Shown here piece by piece: positions 18,561 to 26,709 of a stretch of 64,000 nucleotides of DNA; within the stretch, counting starts at the first letter, position 1; every line of letters begins with the position of its first letter. The stretch covers positions 1,364,001 through 1,428,000 of the forward strand of contig NZ_CP019799.1 of NCBI RefSeq assembly GCF_002007605.1. Direction: 5' to 3'. The notes under the pieces are model-generated. The model worked only from the letters and a program-made list of their open reading frames with translations. It did no database searches and was not told the origin of the DNA. The DNA is from Cellvibrio sp. PSBB023. Lineage in GTDB: Bacteria; Pseudomonadota; Gammaproteobacteria; Pseudomonadales; Cellvibrionaceae. A program made the translations under genes and the position numbers.

Positions 18561-20117
18561 TTATTCCATAGCGATGTTGGTCTCTGTAGCGGTGTTTTTG
18601 GGTGGTCGGCGCAGCAGTAACAACAGAGGCAGAGAAGCTAAGGTAATCCACATCATTAACTGAAAGTCCTGCAAATAGGCCAGGGTTGCGGCCTGCCGCT
18701 GCACTTCATTGTTGATGGCCACCAGGCCCTGGGTGGTGTGAATATTCCAGTAACCGCTCTCGCCCACCTTGAGCAGCGCCTGATTGTAGGGGGTGATGTA
18801 ATCGGCAAAGGCGGCGTGGTTACGCTGGATATTTTGCTGTAATTCCGCCATCACCACCGAGATTCCCACGCTGCTGCCAATATTGCGCGTGAGGCTAAAC
18901 AGTGCTGTGCCTTCTGTGCGGTAGCTGGCGGACATGGTGGAAAAGGCGATGGTAGTGAGCGGAGCAAACACCAAACCTATGCCAAACCCCTGGATTATGC
19001 TGGTTCTAACCAGCACCCACGCGGCGCTGTCGAGGCTGAACAGGGTCATCTCCCACAGCGAAAACGCGGTGAGTACCAAGCCGGTGAAAATCAGCTTTCT
19101 GGGATCGACTTTGCCAGAGAGGCGGCCGACCAGCATCATCGCCACCATCACTCCGGCACCGCGCGGTGCCATGAGCATGCCAACATCCAACACCGGGTAG
19201 CCCATCAGGTTCTGTAAAAAAGGCGGCAGCAAGGCCATGGTCGCCAACAAAATAATGCCCACGATAAACATAAACACCATGGCGACGGAAAAATTGCGAT
19301 CCTTGAAAATGGCAGGTTCGATAAAGGGATTGCGGTGGGTGAAGATATGGGCCACAAACCAGTAAAAACCGAGCGCCATGAGAATCGCTTCCGTGATAAT
19401 TTCCGGGCTGTGAAACCAGTTCTGGCTCTCACCGCGATCCAGCATCATTTGCAGTGCGCCTAACCCAAGACTGAGGAAGGCAAAGCCCAGTAAATCAAAG
19501 CGGCGCGCGTGGTTGATGGTGGTTTCCTTAACCGAGGTCAGAATGCCCAACAGGGCCAAGATCCCCAAGGGTAAGTTGATGTAAAACACCCAGCGCCAGT
19601 TGTAATGCTCCGTTAACCAACCGCCCAGTGTCGGCCCGAGGATGGGCCCCAACATCACGCCCATGCCCCACATCGCCATAGCGGAACCGTGTTTTTCACG
19701 CGGGTAGGCATCCAGTAATACCGATTGCGATAAAGGCACTAAAGCCGCGCCAAATATGCCCTGCAGCAGCCGGAAGCCCACCAGTTGGGGCAAGTTTTGT
19801 GCGGCACCACAGAGCATGGAAGCGATGGTAAAGCCCACAACCGACCAGACAAACAAGCGCTTGCGCCCAAAGCGATCCGCCACAAAGCCGGTCAGTGGCA
19901 AGAAAATCGCGGCCGCGACTATATAAGAAGTTAATACCCAGGAAATCTGATCCTGAGTGGCAGACATACTGCCCTGCATATGGGGCAAGGCAACATTGGC
20001 GATGGTGGTATCCAGCGCCTGCATAATGGTCGCCAGCATGACCGATACCGTTAGCAGCACCGGTGTTGCCGGGCTGGCAGGTGCTGTCGCCTTGGCCACA
20101 GCCGTCGAACTAGACAT
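18561..20117 (-). CDS. emrB: EmrB-like DHA2 multidrug efflux permease
   Basis: 518 residues with 14 predicted membrane segments. Seen: QALDTTIANVALPHMQGSM (helix 1 motif of DHA2 pumps), GFVADRFGRKR (motif A), MLGPILGPTLGGWLTEHYNWRWVFYINLPLG (given here only as landmark motif C and its WRW loop), and TRNIGSSVGISV. With EmrA and an outer-membrane TolC-type channel it would export hydrophobic toxic compounds across both membranes by proton antiport. It is the last gene of marR-emrA-emrB; the gap to emrA is 24 bp. The specific substrate is unknown. Confidence 0.9.
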   Translation of the reverse strand: MSSSTAVAKATAPASPATPVLLTVSVMLATIMQALDTTIANVALPHMQGSMSATQDQISWVLTSYIVAAAIFLPLTGFVADRFGRKRLFVWSVVGFTIASMLCGAAQNLPQLVGFRLLQGIFGAALVPLSQSVLLDAYPREKHGSAMAMWGMGVMLGPILGPTLGGWLTEHYNWRWVFYINLPLGILALLGILTSVKETTINHARRFDLLGFAFLSLGLGALQMMLDRGESQNWFHSPEIITEAILMALGFYWFVAHIFTHRNPFIEPAIFKDRNFSVAMVFMFIVGIILLATMALLPPFLQNLMGYPVLDVGMLMAPRGAGVMVAMMLVGRLSGKVDPRKLIFTGLVLTAFSLWEMTLFSLDSAAWVLVRTSIIQGFGIGLVFAPLTTIAFSTMSASYRTEGTALFSLTRNIGSSVGISVVMAELQQNIQRNHAAFADYITPYNQALLKVGESGYWNIHTTQGLVAINNEVQRQAATLAYLQDFQLMMWITLASLPLLLLLRRPPKNTATETNIAME

Positions 20118-20141
20118 GAATCCCCCTCACCCCTTACCGGC

Positions 20142-21173
20142 TTAAATGGAAATACCGAACAGTGAACGTTTGTAATGGGTATCTATCGCCACATGGCTGC
20201 TCAGTCCAGCCTGTAAGGGTGGTGCATCATCCTGGGGCTGCAAGCGAATGCGGACTGGTACGCGCTGGGCGATTTTCACCCAATTGCCCGTGGCATTTTG
20301 CGCCGGAATAACCGAGAACTCGGCGCCCGTTGCGGGGCTGATACTTTGCACTTCGCCCTGCCAAACGCGCCCGGGGTAGATATCCAGGGTCACATCAACC
20401 ACCTGCCCTACGCGCACATGGGTTAAATCGGTTTCAACAAAGTTGGCCTCTACCCACAGGTTATCGCTCGCTACCAGCGACATGGCTGCCGCGCCGACAG
20501 GTAAAAACTCGCCCACTTCTGGTGGTTTAGTGACAATACCGTCCCGCGCGGCCACCACGCGGGTGTAACCCAGATTCAATTGCGCCTGTTCAACCTCGGC
20601 AATGGCGGCGCGGTAACTGGGGTGTTGTTCCAGCGGCAAATCCACATCGCCCCCCAATGATTCGGCGATGCGCGCCAAATCGCGCTCCAGTGTGATGACC
20701 TGCTGCTCCGCGATACGGCGGTTATGACTGACTTCATCGTAGGCGGCTTTTGCCACCAGCTTGCGGCTGGCCAAATCGGCCTGACGCGCTTGCTCGCGGG
20801 TGGCATAGTCCTGATTCTCGCGGGCCAATTGCAATTCCGACTGTTTTTCACGATAGCTCGCTTGTAAGGCCGCCAGACTGGTACGCACTTCATCGAGCTT
20901 GGCCCCGGCCTTGGCGAGGGCGACCTGATAGGGAGCCGGGTCCACTACAAACAGCAGATCACCGGCGTTGACCTGATCGTTCTCTGCTACCCGTCGCTCG
21001 CTCACTACACCTGCCACCTGTGGCCGAACACTGATGACATCGGCCTTGGTATAGGCATTTTCAGTGGTGGCATAACGGCCACCGACCAGATAAATAATCA
21101 ACCCTGCGAACAACGCCAGGGTGGGAATTACCACCAGCAGCAACAGGCGGCGCGATGGTTGTTTATCACTCAT
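20142..21173 (-). CDS. emrA: EmrA-like membrane-fusion protein (HlyD family)
   Basis: 343 residues from the ATG at 21173, which overlaps the marR stop codon. N-terminal cytoplasmic tail, one membrane anchor (LLLLVVIPTLALFAGLIIYL), then the split lipoyl domain (TKADVISVRPQVAGVVSER and GFTRVV-type return at LNLGYTRVVAARDGIV), a coiled-coil hairpin, and a beta-barrel (VEANFVETDLTHVRVGQ). It links the EmrB pump to an outer-membrane channel through the periplasm. Operon order and overlap with marR support joint regulation. Confidence 0.9.
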   Translation of the reverse strand: MSDKQPSRRLLLLVVIPTLALFAGLIIYLVGGRYATTENAYTKADVISVRPQVAGVVSERRVAENDQVNAGDLLFVVDPAPYQVALAKAGAKLDEVRTSLAALQASYREKQSELQLARENQDYATREQARQADLASRKLVAKAAYDEVSHNRRIAEQQVITLERDLARIAESLGGDVDLPLEQHPSYRAAIAEVEQAQLNLGYTRVVAARDGIVTKPPEVGEFLPVGAAAMSLVASDNLWVEANFVETDLTHVRVGQVVDVTLDIYPGRVWQGEVQSISPATGAEFSVIPAQNATGNWVKIAQRVPVRIRLQPQDDAPPLQAGLSSHVAIDTHYKRSLFGISI

Positions 21174-21717
21174 GATTGGATACCTCATTGGAATCTACTG
21201 ATGTTTTGCTTGCTGTGCGATTAAGTACGGTCAGGTTGTCGCGCAATTGATTCATGCCTACAAACAGCGCTTCCACCTGTGCAGGCGAGAAACCTGCCAG
21301 CGCACGCTGCTGGAATTCACGGGTGGCGGCATTGATCAACCTAATCACCGGTGCCGCTGCCGGCGTTAAATAAAGCTGGAAAGCGCGACGATCCTTGGGG
21401 TCGGGGCGGCGCTCAATCAGCCCACTTGCCGCCAACTGATCCAGCAGGCGAGCCAGACTGATGGGTTGAATCTCCATAAAATCTGCCAAATCCACCTGCC
21501 GGATTCCCTGCCAGCGATAAACCCCTAAAAGCGCGCGCACTTGCGCCAGGGTCAGTTGGTGCTGCTCAAAGTAAGGCGCCGCAATGCGTCGCGTTAAACG
21601 CAGCGAATCTGCCAGTAAAAACGCCAGGCTTTCCTGTTCGGATAAGAGCGATGCTATCGATGATTCGGGAACGAGCGATGCGGTATCTGCATCCGGGGGA
21701 TTGGTGGTCGGTTTCAT
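21166..21717 (-). CDS. MarR-family repressor of the efflux operon
   Basis: 183 residues. A long N-terminal tail precedes the MarR winged helix: TLAQVRALLGVYRWQGIRQ, LADFMEIQPISLARLLDQL (recognition helix), SGLIERRPDPKDRRAFQLYLT (wing with the conserved DxRxxxL-type pattern). MarR proteins of this kind (EmrR, SlyA) sit ahead of emrAB and are released by phenolic or drug ligands. It is the first gene of the operon with a palindromic site 17 bp upstream, so autorepression is likely. Ligand unknown. Confidence 0.88.
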   Translation of the reverse strand: MKPTTNPPDADTASLVPESSIASLLSEQESLAFLLADSLRLTRRIAAPYFEQHQLTLAQVRALLGVYRWQGIRQVDLADFMEIQPISLARLLDQLAASGLIERRPDPKDRRAFQLYLTPAAAPVIRLINAATREFQQRALAGFSPAQVEALFVGMNQLRDNLTVLNRTASKTSVDSNEVSNHE

Positions 21718-21733
21718 AAGCCATCCTCATAAC

Positions 21734-21760
21734 AAGCTAAAAATATAATATACATAGCTT
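21734..21760. promoter_or_regulatory. Candidate MarR operator and promoter region
   Basis: Inverted half sites AAGCTA (21734-21739) and TAGCTT (21755-21760) flank an AT core with TATAATATA. The layout and position just before the marR start fit a MarR-type operator overlapping the promoter -10. Sequence-based only. Confidence 0.45.
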
Positions 21761-21923
21761 ACTAATTTACGAAGGAACCTTTAGTGCGGAAAAACGGCAC
21801 CTAAAGCCACTTTTGGTTATAAAACACTCGTTATCTTGTGCCAGAGAGGCGACCATTCCCCCTGAGCGGAGCATTAACCGGTATACTGCGCGCCACTTTT
21901 TTACCTTTCCCAGTCGATTATTT

Positions 21924-23288
21924 ATGAATTTTGCTTCGCTCGGTCTTGCCCAGGAACTGCTTCACGCCATTAAAGTCATCGGGTTTAAAACCCTAACTCC
22001 CATCCAGCAGGAGGCGATTCCCGCTGCCCGTCGCGGTATAGACCTGCTCGCGACCGCGCAAACCGGCACGGGTAAAACCGCCGCCTACAGCTTGCCGGTC
22101 TTGCAGCAAATGCTGGAGAAACCCAAACACACCGAAGCCGGTTTTGCACGCACCCTGATACTGGCGCCAACGCGCGAACTGGTAGAGCAAATTGCCGCCG
22201 CCATGCAGCAATTTGCCCAATTCACGCCCTACAAAATCGCTACTGTGTATGGCGGGGTCAAACTCACCGGCCAGAGCGCCAAACTGCGCGCAGGTGTGGA
22301 TATTCTGGTCGCCACTCCCGGGCGCCTGAAGGAGCATGTGGAGCTAGGCAATATCAACCTCGCCAAAACCGAATTTGTGGTGTTGGACGAAGCTGACCGC
22401 ATGATGGATATGGGGTTCGTGAACGATATGCACGGCATACTCACCAGTATTGTGCGCAAGCACCAAACCCTGTTTTTCTCGGCCACCAGCTCACCGCTGG
22501 TAACCAACCTTGCCAAGCAGGCAATGAATCGCCCTACCCTGATCTCCATCTCCAAGCGCAACTCGGTGGCTGAAACCGTGGATCACGTGCTCTACCCAGT
22601 GGACAGCACCCGCAAGTACGAGCTGTTCATCCATTTGCTGCGCGAGCAAAACTGGCATCAAGTCATGGTGTTTAGCAGTACCCGCGACGAAGCCGAAAAC
22701 CTCTACAAAGCGTTGAAAGAAGATAAGGTGGATGCTGCGGTCATTCACAGCGAAAAGACCCAGGGCTCACGTCGCCGCGCCCTGCAGGAATTCAAAGAAG
22801 ACAAGCTGCAAGTATTAGTGGCCACCGAAGTCGCCGCGCGCGGGTTGGATATCCAGGGGCTGGATTTTGTGGTCAACCTCGACTTGCCGTTCTTCACCGA
22901 AGACTATGTTCACCGCGTGGGACGCACTGGTCGCGCTGGTCAGAAAGGGGTGGCCATTTCATTGGTTACACCCGCTGAAGAACACAAAATCTCGCTCATT
23001 GAAGAAGTGATTGGCACCAAAATCCGGCGAGAAAAAATCAAAGGTTTTGAAGTGACTGAGCAGGTTGTAAAAACGGTTACCAAACCCAAAAGTGGCCTGT
23101 TGAAATTGACAGAGAAAAAGCCCGCCAAATCACGGGCAGGCGATCCGAAAAAATCAGCGTTTGCCAAACCGGGCAAGCCCGGCACAAACAGCAGTCGTAC
23201 CGCCGCCAAAAAACCGGTACGCAAAGGTAGTAAAGATGCCCGCCCAGCCAGTAAATTGGGCTCATCCACCCGCCCCAAAAAGAAATAA
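21924..23288 (+). CDS. rhlE: RhlE-like DEAD-box RNA helicase
   Basis: 454 residues from the ATG at 21924; the frame is open further upstream but that part is not helicase-like. Motifs in order: Q-motif GFKTLTPIQQEAIP, ATAQTGTGKT (I), PTRELVEQ (Ia), TPGRL (Ib), VLDEADRMMDMGF (II), SATS (III), VFSSTRDEAE (IV), TEVAARGLDIQ (V), HRVGRTGRAGQKG (VI). A ~75-residue lysine-rich tail (KKPAKSRAGDPKKS and similar) would bind RNA, as in RhlE-type helicases of ribosome assembly and RNA decay. It ends at a strong hairpin terminator. Confidence 0.9.
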   Translation: MNFASLGLAQELLHAIKVIGFKTLTPIQQEAIPAARRGIDLLATAQTGTGKTAAYSLPVLQQMLEKPKHTEAGFARTLILAPTRELVEQIAAAMQQFAQFTPYKIATVYGGVKLTGQSAKLRAGVDILVATPGRLKEHVELGNINLAKTEFVVLDEADRMMDMGFVNDMHGILTSIVRKHQTLFFSATSSPLVTNLAKQAMNRPTLISISKRNSVAETVDHVLYPVDSTRKYELFIHLLREQNWHQVMVFSSTRDEAENLYKALKEDKVDAAVIHSEKTQGSRRRALQEFKEDKLQVLVATEVAARGLDIQGLDFVVNLDLPFFTEDYVHRVGRTGRAGQKGVAISLVTPAEEHKISLIEEVIGTKIRREKIKGFEVTEQVVKTVTKPKSGLLKLTEKKPAKSRAGDPKKSAFAKPGKPGTNSSRTAAKKPVRKGSKDARPASKLGSSTRPKKK

Positions 23289-23310
23289 CCCGGCGGATGT
23301 GATGGCAATA

Positions 23311-23340
23311 AAAAAGCCGCAACTCTGTGCGGCTTTTTTA
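23311..23340. terminator. Bidirectional intrinsic terminator between rhlE and the PEP-CTERM gene
   Basis: AAAAAGCCGCA, loop CTCTG-like, TGCGGCTTTTTT: a GC stem flanked by A and T runs. It can terminate both convergent genes. Confidence 0.9.
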
Positions 23341-23352
23341 TTGGAAAAAATT

Positions 23353-24189
23353 TTATATATGCTTGCGTCGTTGACGACAGACACCTAACCCTAGCAATCC
23401 TAAACCCATCAGCCACAAGCCCTGAGGTTCAGTTACGGTAACAGATGAGTTATCGTCAATGGTTATACTGACCTCATTCGCAGAAAAATAAAATTGCTGC
23501 ATATTGAGTATCGTATCTGATTTCAAAATGAAACCATCCGCATCGAAATAGTTAGTTGTCAGATAATGCCCCTGGGCAAGCCATCCACCACCACCCAAAG
23601 TATTAAAACCTGTTACAAGTAAAGTGTCTTCAAATGAAGTGCGCGCTAAATCGCCTTCCAAAGAAAAAGAGGTATAAAAATAATCGTAAAAATCGGAATA
23701 ACTACCATCTTCCCCGTAAGTTCTTACCGGGCTAGATCCATTCAATTGCAAATTCAACGAAAAGTTACTGCTGGTAGAGTCAAAGCTTGTATAGATACCT
23801 GGATCATTACTGCCACGATTAAATACTATGGGCGCCCCCAACTGCGTATTTTGAAAGTTCACCTGATTAGACAAAATATTATTTGGTGTGGTGCCATCAA
23901 TGAACATAAAGAAGTCATTGATATCAGGGCTTCGATAGAATTTGGTCATTGACCCTAAATCGCTAGTATCAAGAGAAAAACTTGCACTACCTGATAGGCT
24001 GCCATATACGGCAGCATCTGATACTGTACTAGTGACGCCGGTACTTGCATCGTATGTTAATACGCTGAGCGTTTCTACTGAGCCTGGATTCGGGCTTGCG
24101 TTGACATTATAAGTAATCAACGCGGCATAACTGCTAATGCTAAAACAGCCCAATCCGATTGCGGTGAGCAATGAGAAGTATTTTTTCAT
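23353..24189 (-). CDS. PEP-CTERM sorting domain protein, exported, function unknown
   Basis: 278 residues from the ATG at 24189 (the frame extends 20 residues further but lacks a signal there). N-terminal signal peptide MKKYFSLLTAIGLGCFSISS, cleavage near YAA. The middle is Ser/Asn/Asp-rich, beta-strand-like and without cysteines in the mature part. The C-terminus has TEPQGLWLMGLGLLGLGV followed by CRQRRK: the PEP-CTERM pattern of motif, membrane helix and basic end, recognised by exosortase (EpsH/XrtA). Such proteins are processed at the envelope, often with exopolysaccharide. No exosortase is in this window. Confidence 0.75.
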   Translation of the reverse strand: MKKYFSLLTAIGLGCFSISSYAALITYNVNASPNPGSVETLSVLTYDASTGVTSTVSDAAVYGSLSGSASFSLDTSDLGSMTKFYRSPDINDFFMFIDGTTPNNILSNQVNFQNTQLGAPIVFNRGSNDPGIYTSFDSTSSNFSLNLQLNGSSPVRTYGEDGSYSDFYDYFYTSFSLEGDLARTSFEDTLLVTGFNTLGGGGWLAQGHYLTTNYFDADGFILKSDTILNMQQFYFSANEVSITIDDNSSVTVTEPQGLWLMGLGLLGLGVCRQRRKHI

Positions 24190-24318
24190 AACCAATCTAC
24201 CCTGTTTGGTGTTTAATATTTGATAGGTGTAACCACTAAAGCAATGCAAGTGCTTTGCATGCTGATCATATATTGAAATAGCAGTGTGTTACATCACCAA
24301 ATTGGTTGGGTTTACCAA

Positions 24319-24651
24319 TCACTCATCAAACCCATCATCGTCATTATCAGCGTATTCACCGTTTTCATCACGCGGCTTGCGAATACCCGGGGCGGCGATA
24401 ATCTCCACATAAAAGCTTTCGCCACCTGCGGCTTTGACTTCATCCATCTTTTTGGTGATTTCACCCAAACGCACCACCTCGGCCTGCTCGGCGGTGACGC
24501 CGAACTTGCAATCAAACGCCCAGAAATCCACACCTTTTGGCAGGGTTTTGCGGCGCTCGCGCTTCACGTATTTACGCACTTCGTGCTTGATGGCCTCCAA
24601 TAAACGATCGGGATGTTTACCTTCGACTTGGAGTTTGAACGTCTTTTTCAT
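24319..24651 (-). CDS. DUF6172-like conserved small protein
   Basis: 110 residues from the ATG at 24651 (MKKTFKLQVEGKHPDRLLEA); an 18-residue longer hydrophobic extension is unlikely. Seen: IKHEVRKYVKRERRKTLP, GVDFWAFDCKFG and a very acidic tail (DNDDDGFDE). Many proteobacteria have this small basic-then-acidic protein, annotated DUF6172; the family name is from memory. The basic N-terminal half could bind nucleic acid or another acidic partner, but nothing shows this. Cytoplasmic. No operon partner. Confidence 0.7.
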   Translation of the reverse strand: MKKTFKLQVEGKHPDRLLEAIKHEVRKYVKRERRKTLPKGVDFWAFDCKFGVTAEQAEVVRLGEITKKMDEVKAAGGESFYVEIIAAPGIRKPRDENGEYADNDDDGFDE

Positions 24652-24854
24652 GATGTACCTGTAGTAAAGGAAGGCTGTAATAAAAATGCTGGTAATAAAA
24701 ACCATGGCGGCAAGGCACTAAATTGGCGCGCATGGTAACACGGGCGCGATTGCCAAGGGGCTTTTGTGTAGGCTTTAGGCCCTAAGATAGCTATAATGCG
24801 CGCCTTCTTTTTTTGCATGTTTTTTAATCAGACTTTTTACCCAGGTAGTATTAG

Positions 24855-26228
24855 ATGTCGACCACCGAAATGCCGATCAAAAAGCTCTATATCAAAACCC
24901 ATGGCTGCCAGATGAATGAGTACGATTCTTCGCGCATGAAGGATTTGTTGGGTGAATCGCACAATATGGTGCCAACCGAGAACCCGGAAGAAGCCGACGT
25001 TATCCTGATTAATACCTGCTCAATCCGCGAAAAAGCCCAGGAAAAGCTCTTCCATGAACTGGGTCGCTGGAAAAACCTGAAAAAGAAAAATCCCGATTTG
25101 GTGATTGGCGTAGGCGGCTGTGTGGCCAGCCAGGAAGGTGATGCCATTGCCAAGCGAGCGCCCTATGTGGACCTGATTTTTGGCCCGCAAACCCTGCATC
25201 GCCTGCCGGAAATGATGGAAACCAAACGCGAAAATGGCGTAGTCGTGGTGGATGTCAGCTTCCCGGAGATCGAAAAGTTTGACCGCCTGCCCCAACCCGA
25301 TGCCGATGGCGTAAGCGCCTTTGTATCGATTATGGAAGGCTGCTCTAAATACTGCACCTTCTGTGTAGTGCCCTACACTCGCGGCGAAGAAGTCAGCCGC
25401 CCGGTGGCAGACGTGATGGCGGAAATCCTCCACTTGGCGCAACAGGGTGTACGTGAAGTCAACCTGCTCGGCCAAAACGTAAACGCCTATCGCGGGGCAA
25501 CGGCCGACGGCACCTTTATCGACCTCGCCGAATTGATTACCTATGTCGCCTCTATTGAGGGTATTGATCGCATTCGCTTCACAACGTCCCACCCCGTAGA
25601 ATTTACCGATGCGCTGATTGAGGTATACAACCAGGTGCCCGAATTGGTGAGCCACTTGCACTTGCCAGTACAGAGCGGCTCCGACCGTATTTTGATGGCA
25701 ATGAAGCGCGGCCATACCGCGCTGGAGTACAAATCCAAACTGCGCCGCATTAAAAAGAATCGCCCGAATATCAGCTTCTCTTCCGATTTTATTATTGGCT
25801 TCCCCGGCGAAACTGATGCCGATTTTGAAGCGACGATGAAACTGATCCACGATATGGATTTTGATACCTCTTACAGTTTCATCTACAGCCCGCGCCCCGG
25901 CACACCGGCGGCAGATTTGCCCGATGACACACCGGAAGAAGTGAAAAAACATCGCCTTGCAATCCTGCAGGATCGCCTGATCCAGCAAGCCATGGCGATC
26001 AGCCGCCGCATGGTGGGTAATACCGAACGTATTTTGGTGACCGGTTATTCGCGCAAAGACCCAGGTCAATTGTGTGGCCGAACGGAAAACAATCGCGTTG
26101 TTAATTTCCGTAGCGACAATGCCGATTTGATTGGCAAGTTCGCCGATATTTTGATTGAAGAGGCGCTGACCAATTCACTGCGCGGCACCTTGCTCAGTTC
26201 TGAATTGGATGCTGACTGGGTAAAATAA
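24855..26228 (+). CDS. miaB: MiaB, tRNA-2-methylthio-N6-isopentenyladenosine synthase
   Basis: 457 residues, collinear with the MiaB family. N-terminal UPF0004 domain with three cluster cysteines ([27 protein letters not shown]). Radical-SAM core with CxxxCxxC in [40 protein letters not shown], then [14 protein letters not shown]. The C-terminal TRAM domain binds tRNA ([19 protein letters not shown]). It adds a methylthio group to i6A37 of tRNAs reading UNN codons, using two [4Fe-4S] clusters and SAM. An intrinsic terminator follows. Confidence 0.98.
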   Translation: MSTTEMPIKKLYIKTHGCQMNEYDSSRMKDLLGESHNMVPTENPEEADVILINTCSIREKAQEKLFHELGRWKNLKKKNPDLVIGVGGCVASQEGDAIAKRAPYVDLIFGPQTLHRLPEMMETKRENGVVVVDVSFPEIEKFDRLPQPDADGVSAFVSIMEGCSKYCTFCVVPYTRGEEVSRPVADVMAEILHLAQQGVREVNLLGQNVNAYRGATADGTFIDLAELITYVASIEGIDRIRFTTSHPVEFTDALIEVYNQVPELVSHLHLPVQSGSDRILMAMKRGHTALEYKSKLRRIKKNRPNISFSSDFIIGFPGETDADFEATMKLIHDMDFDTSYSFIYSPRPGTPAADLPDDTPEEVKKHRLAILQDRLIQQAMAISRRMVGNTERILVTGYSRKDPGQLCGRTENNRVVNFRSDNADLIGKFADILIEEALTNSLRGTLLSSELDADWVK

Positions 26229-26261
26229 CGCTCATCGCTCACCGTTAATTCCCACAACGAA

Positions 26262-26297
26262 AAACCCCGTGCTGGCATAGCCAACACGGGGTTTTGT
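26262..26297. terminator. Bidirectional terminator after miaB
   Basis: AAACCCCGTG and CACGGGGTTTTG form a strong stem enclosing a ~13-nt loop that contains a smaller TGGC/GCCA pair. It separates miaB from the convergent small lipoprotein gene. Confidence 0.85.
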
Positions 26298-26319
26298 TTG
26301 CCAAGACTGCCGATGAAGG

Positions 26320-26526
26320 CTAGCAGTTCTTGTCGGACGCTTTTTCGCAAGCATCCTCAATACCATCCTTGATCTCATCTGCCGCGTCATCCAATTTATC
26401 GCGGGTTTCATCAAGCGCTTTATCAACATCCTCGCCCAACTTTTCTGCCGGCCCGTCATTAGAGTCACAAGCGGCCAAGGGCACAGCTAACAAAGCGATG
26501 ATAAATACACGTTGTAGTAAATTCAT
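26320..26526 (-). CDS. Small acidic lipoprotein
   Basis: 68 residues from the ATG at 26526, preceded by AGGGAG. Signal peptide with lipobox: MNLLQRVFIIALLAVPLAAC, cleaved before Cys20. The mature part is ~48 residues, strongly acidic and helical with repeated Asp/Lys/Glu (EDVDKALDETRDKLDDAADE), ending in a second Cys-containing stretch (EDACEKASDKNC). Related small lipoproteins are common in Cellvibrio and Pseudomonas relatives; no function is known to me. It would be anchored to the inner or outer membrane by LolCDE (encoded in this window). Confidence 0.7.
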   Translation of the reverse strand: MNLLQRVFIIALLAVPLAACDSNDGPAEKLGEDVDKALDETRDKLDDAADEIKDGIEDACEKASDKNC

Positions 26527-26709
26527 AAAAATACTCCCTATGCATTGTTGTAGTAACACTTAATACATTGCGTATTACGTGCCAACCTTGCAAAACCGCG
26601 CAATAGCAGGGTTTAACGCACAAAACCGGATATATCCATCGCCATGATACCGAGCCCGTATTGCAAATTTTACAAAACCCTGGCGATAGCTACAAAAAAA
26701 CAAAACCAC

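Noticed and set aside
25020..26069. 349-residue frame antisense to miaB
   Set aside because: A shadow of the strongly conserved miaB coding sequence; no ribosome site or family match.
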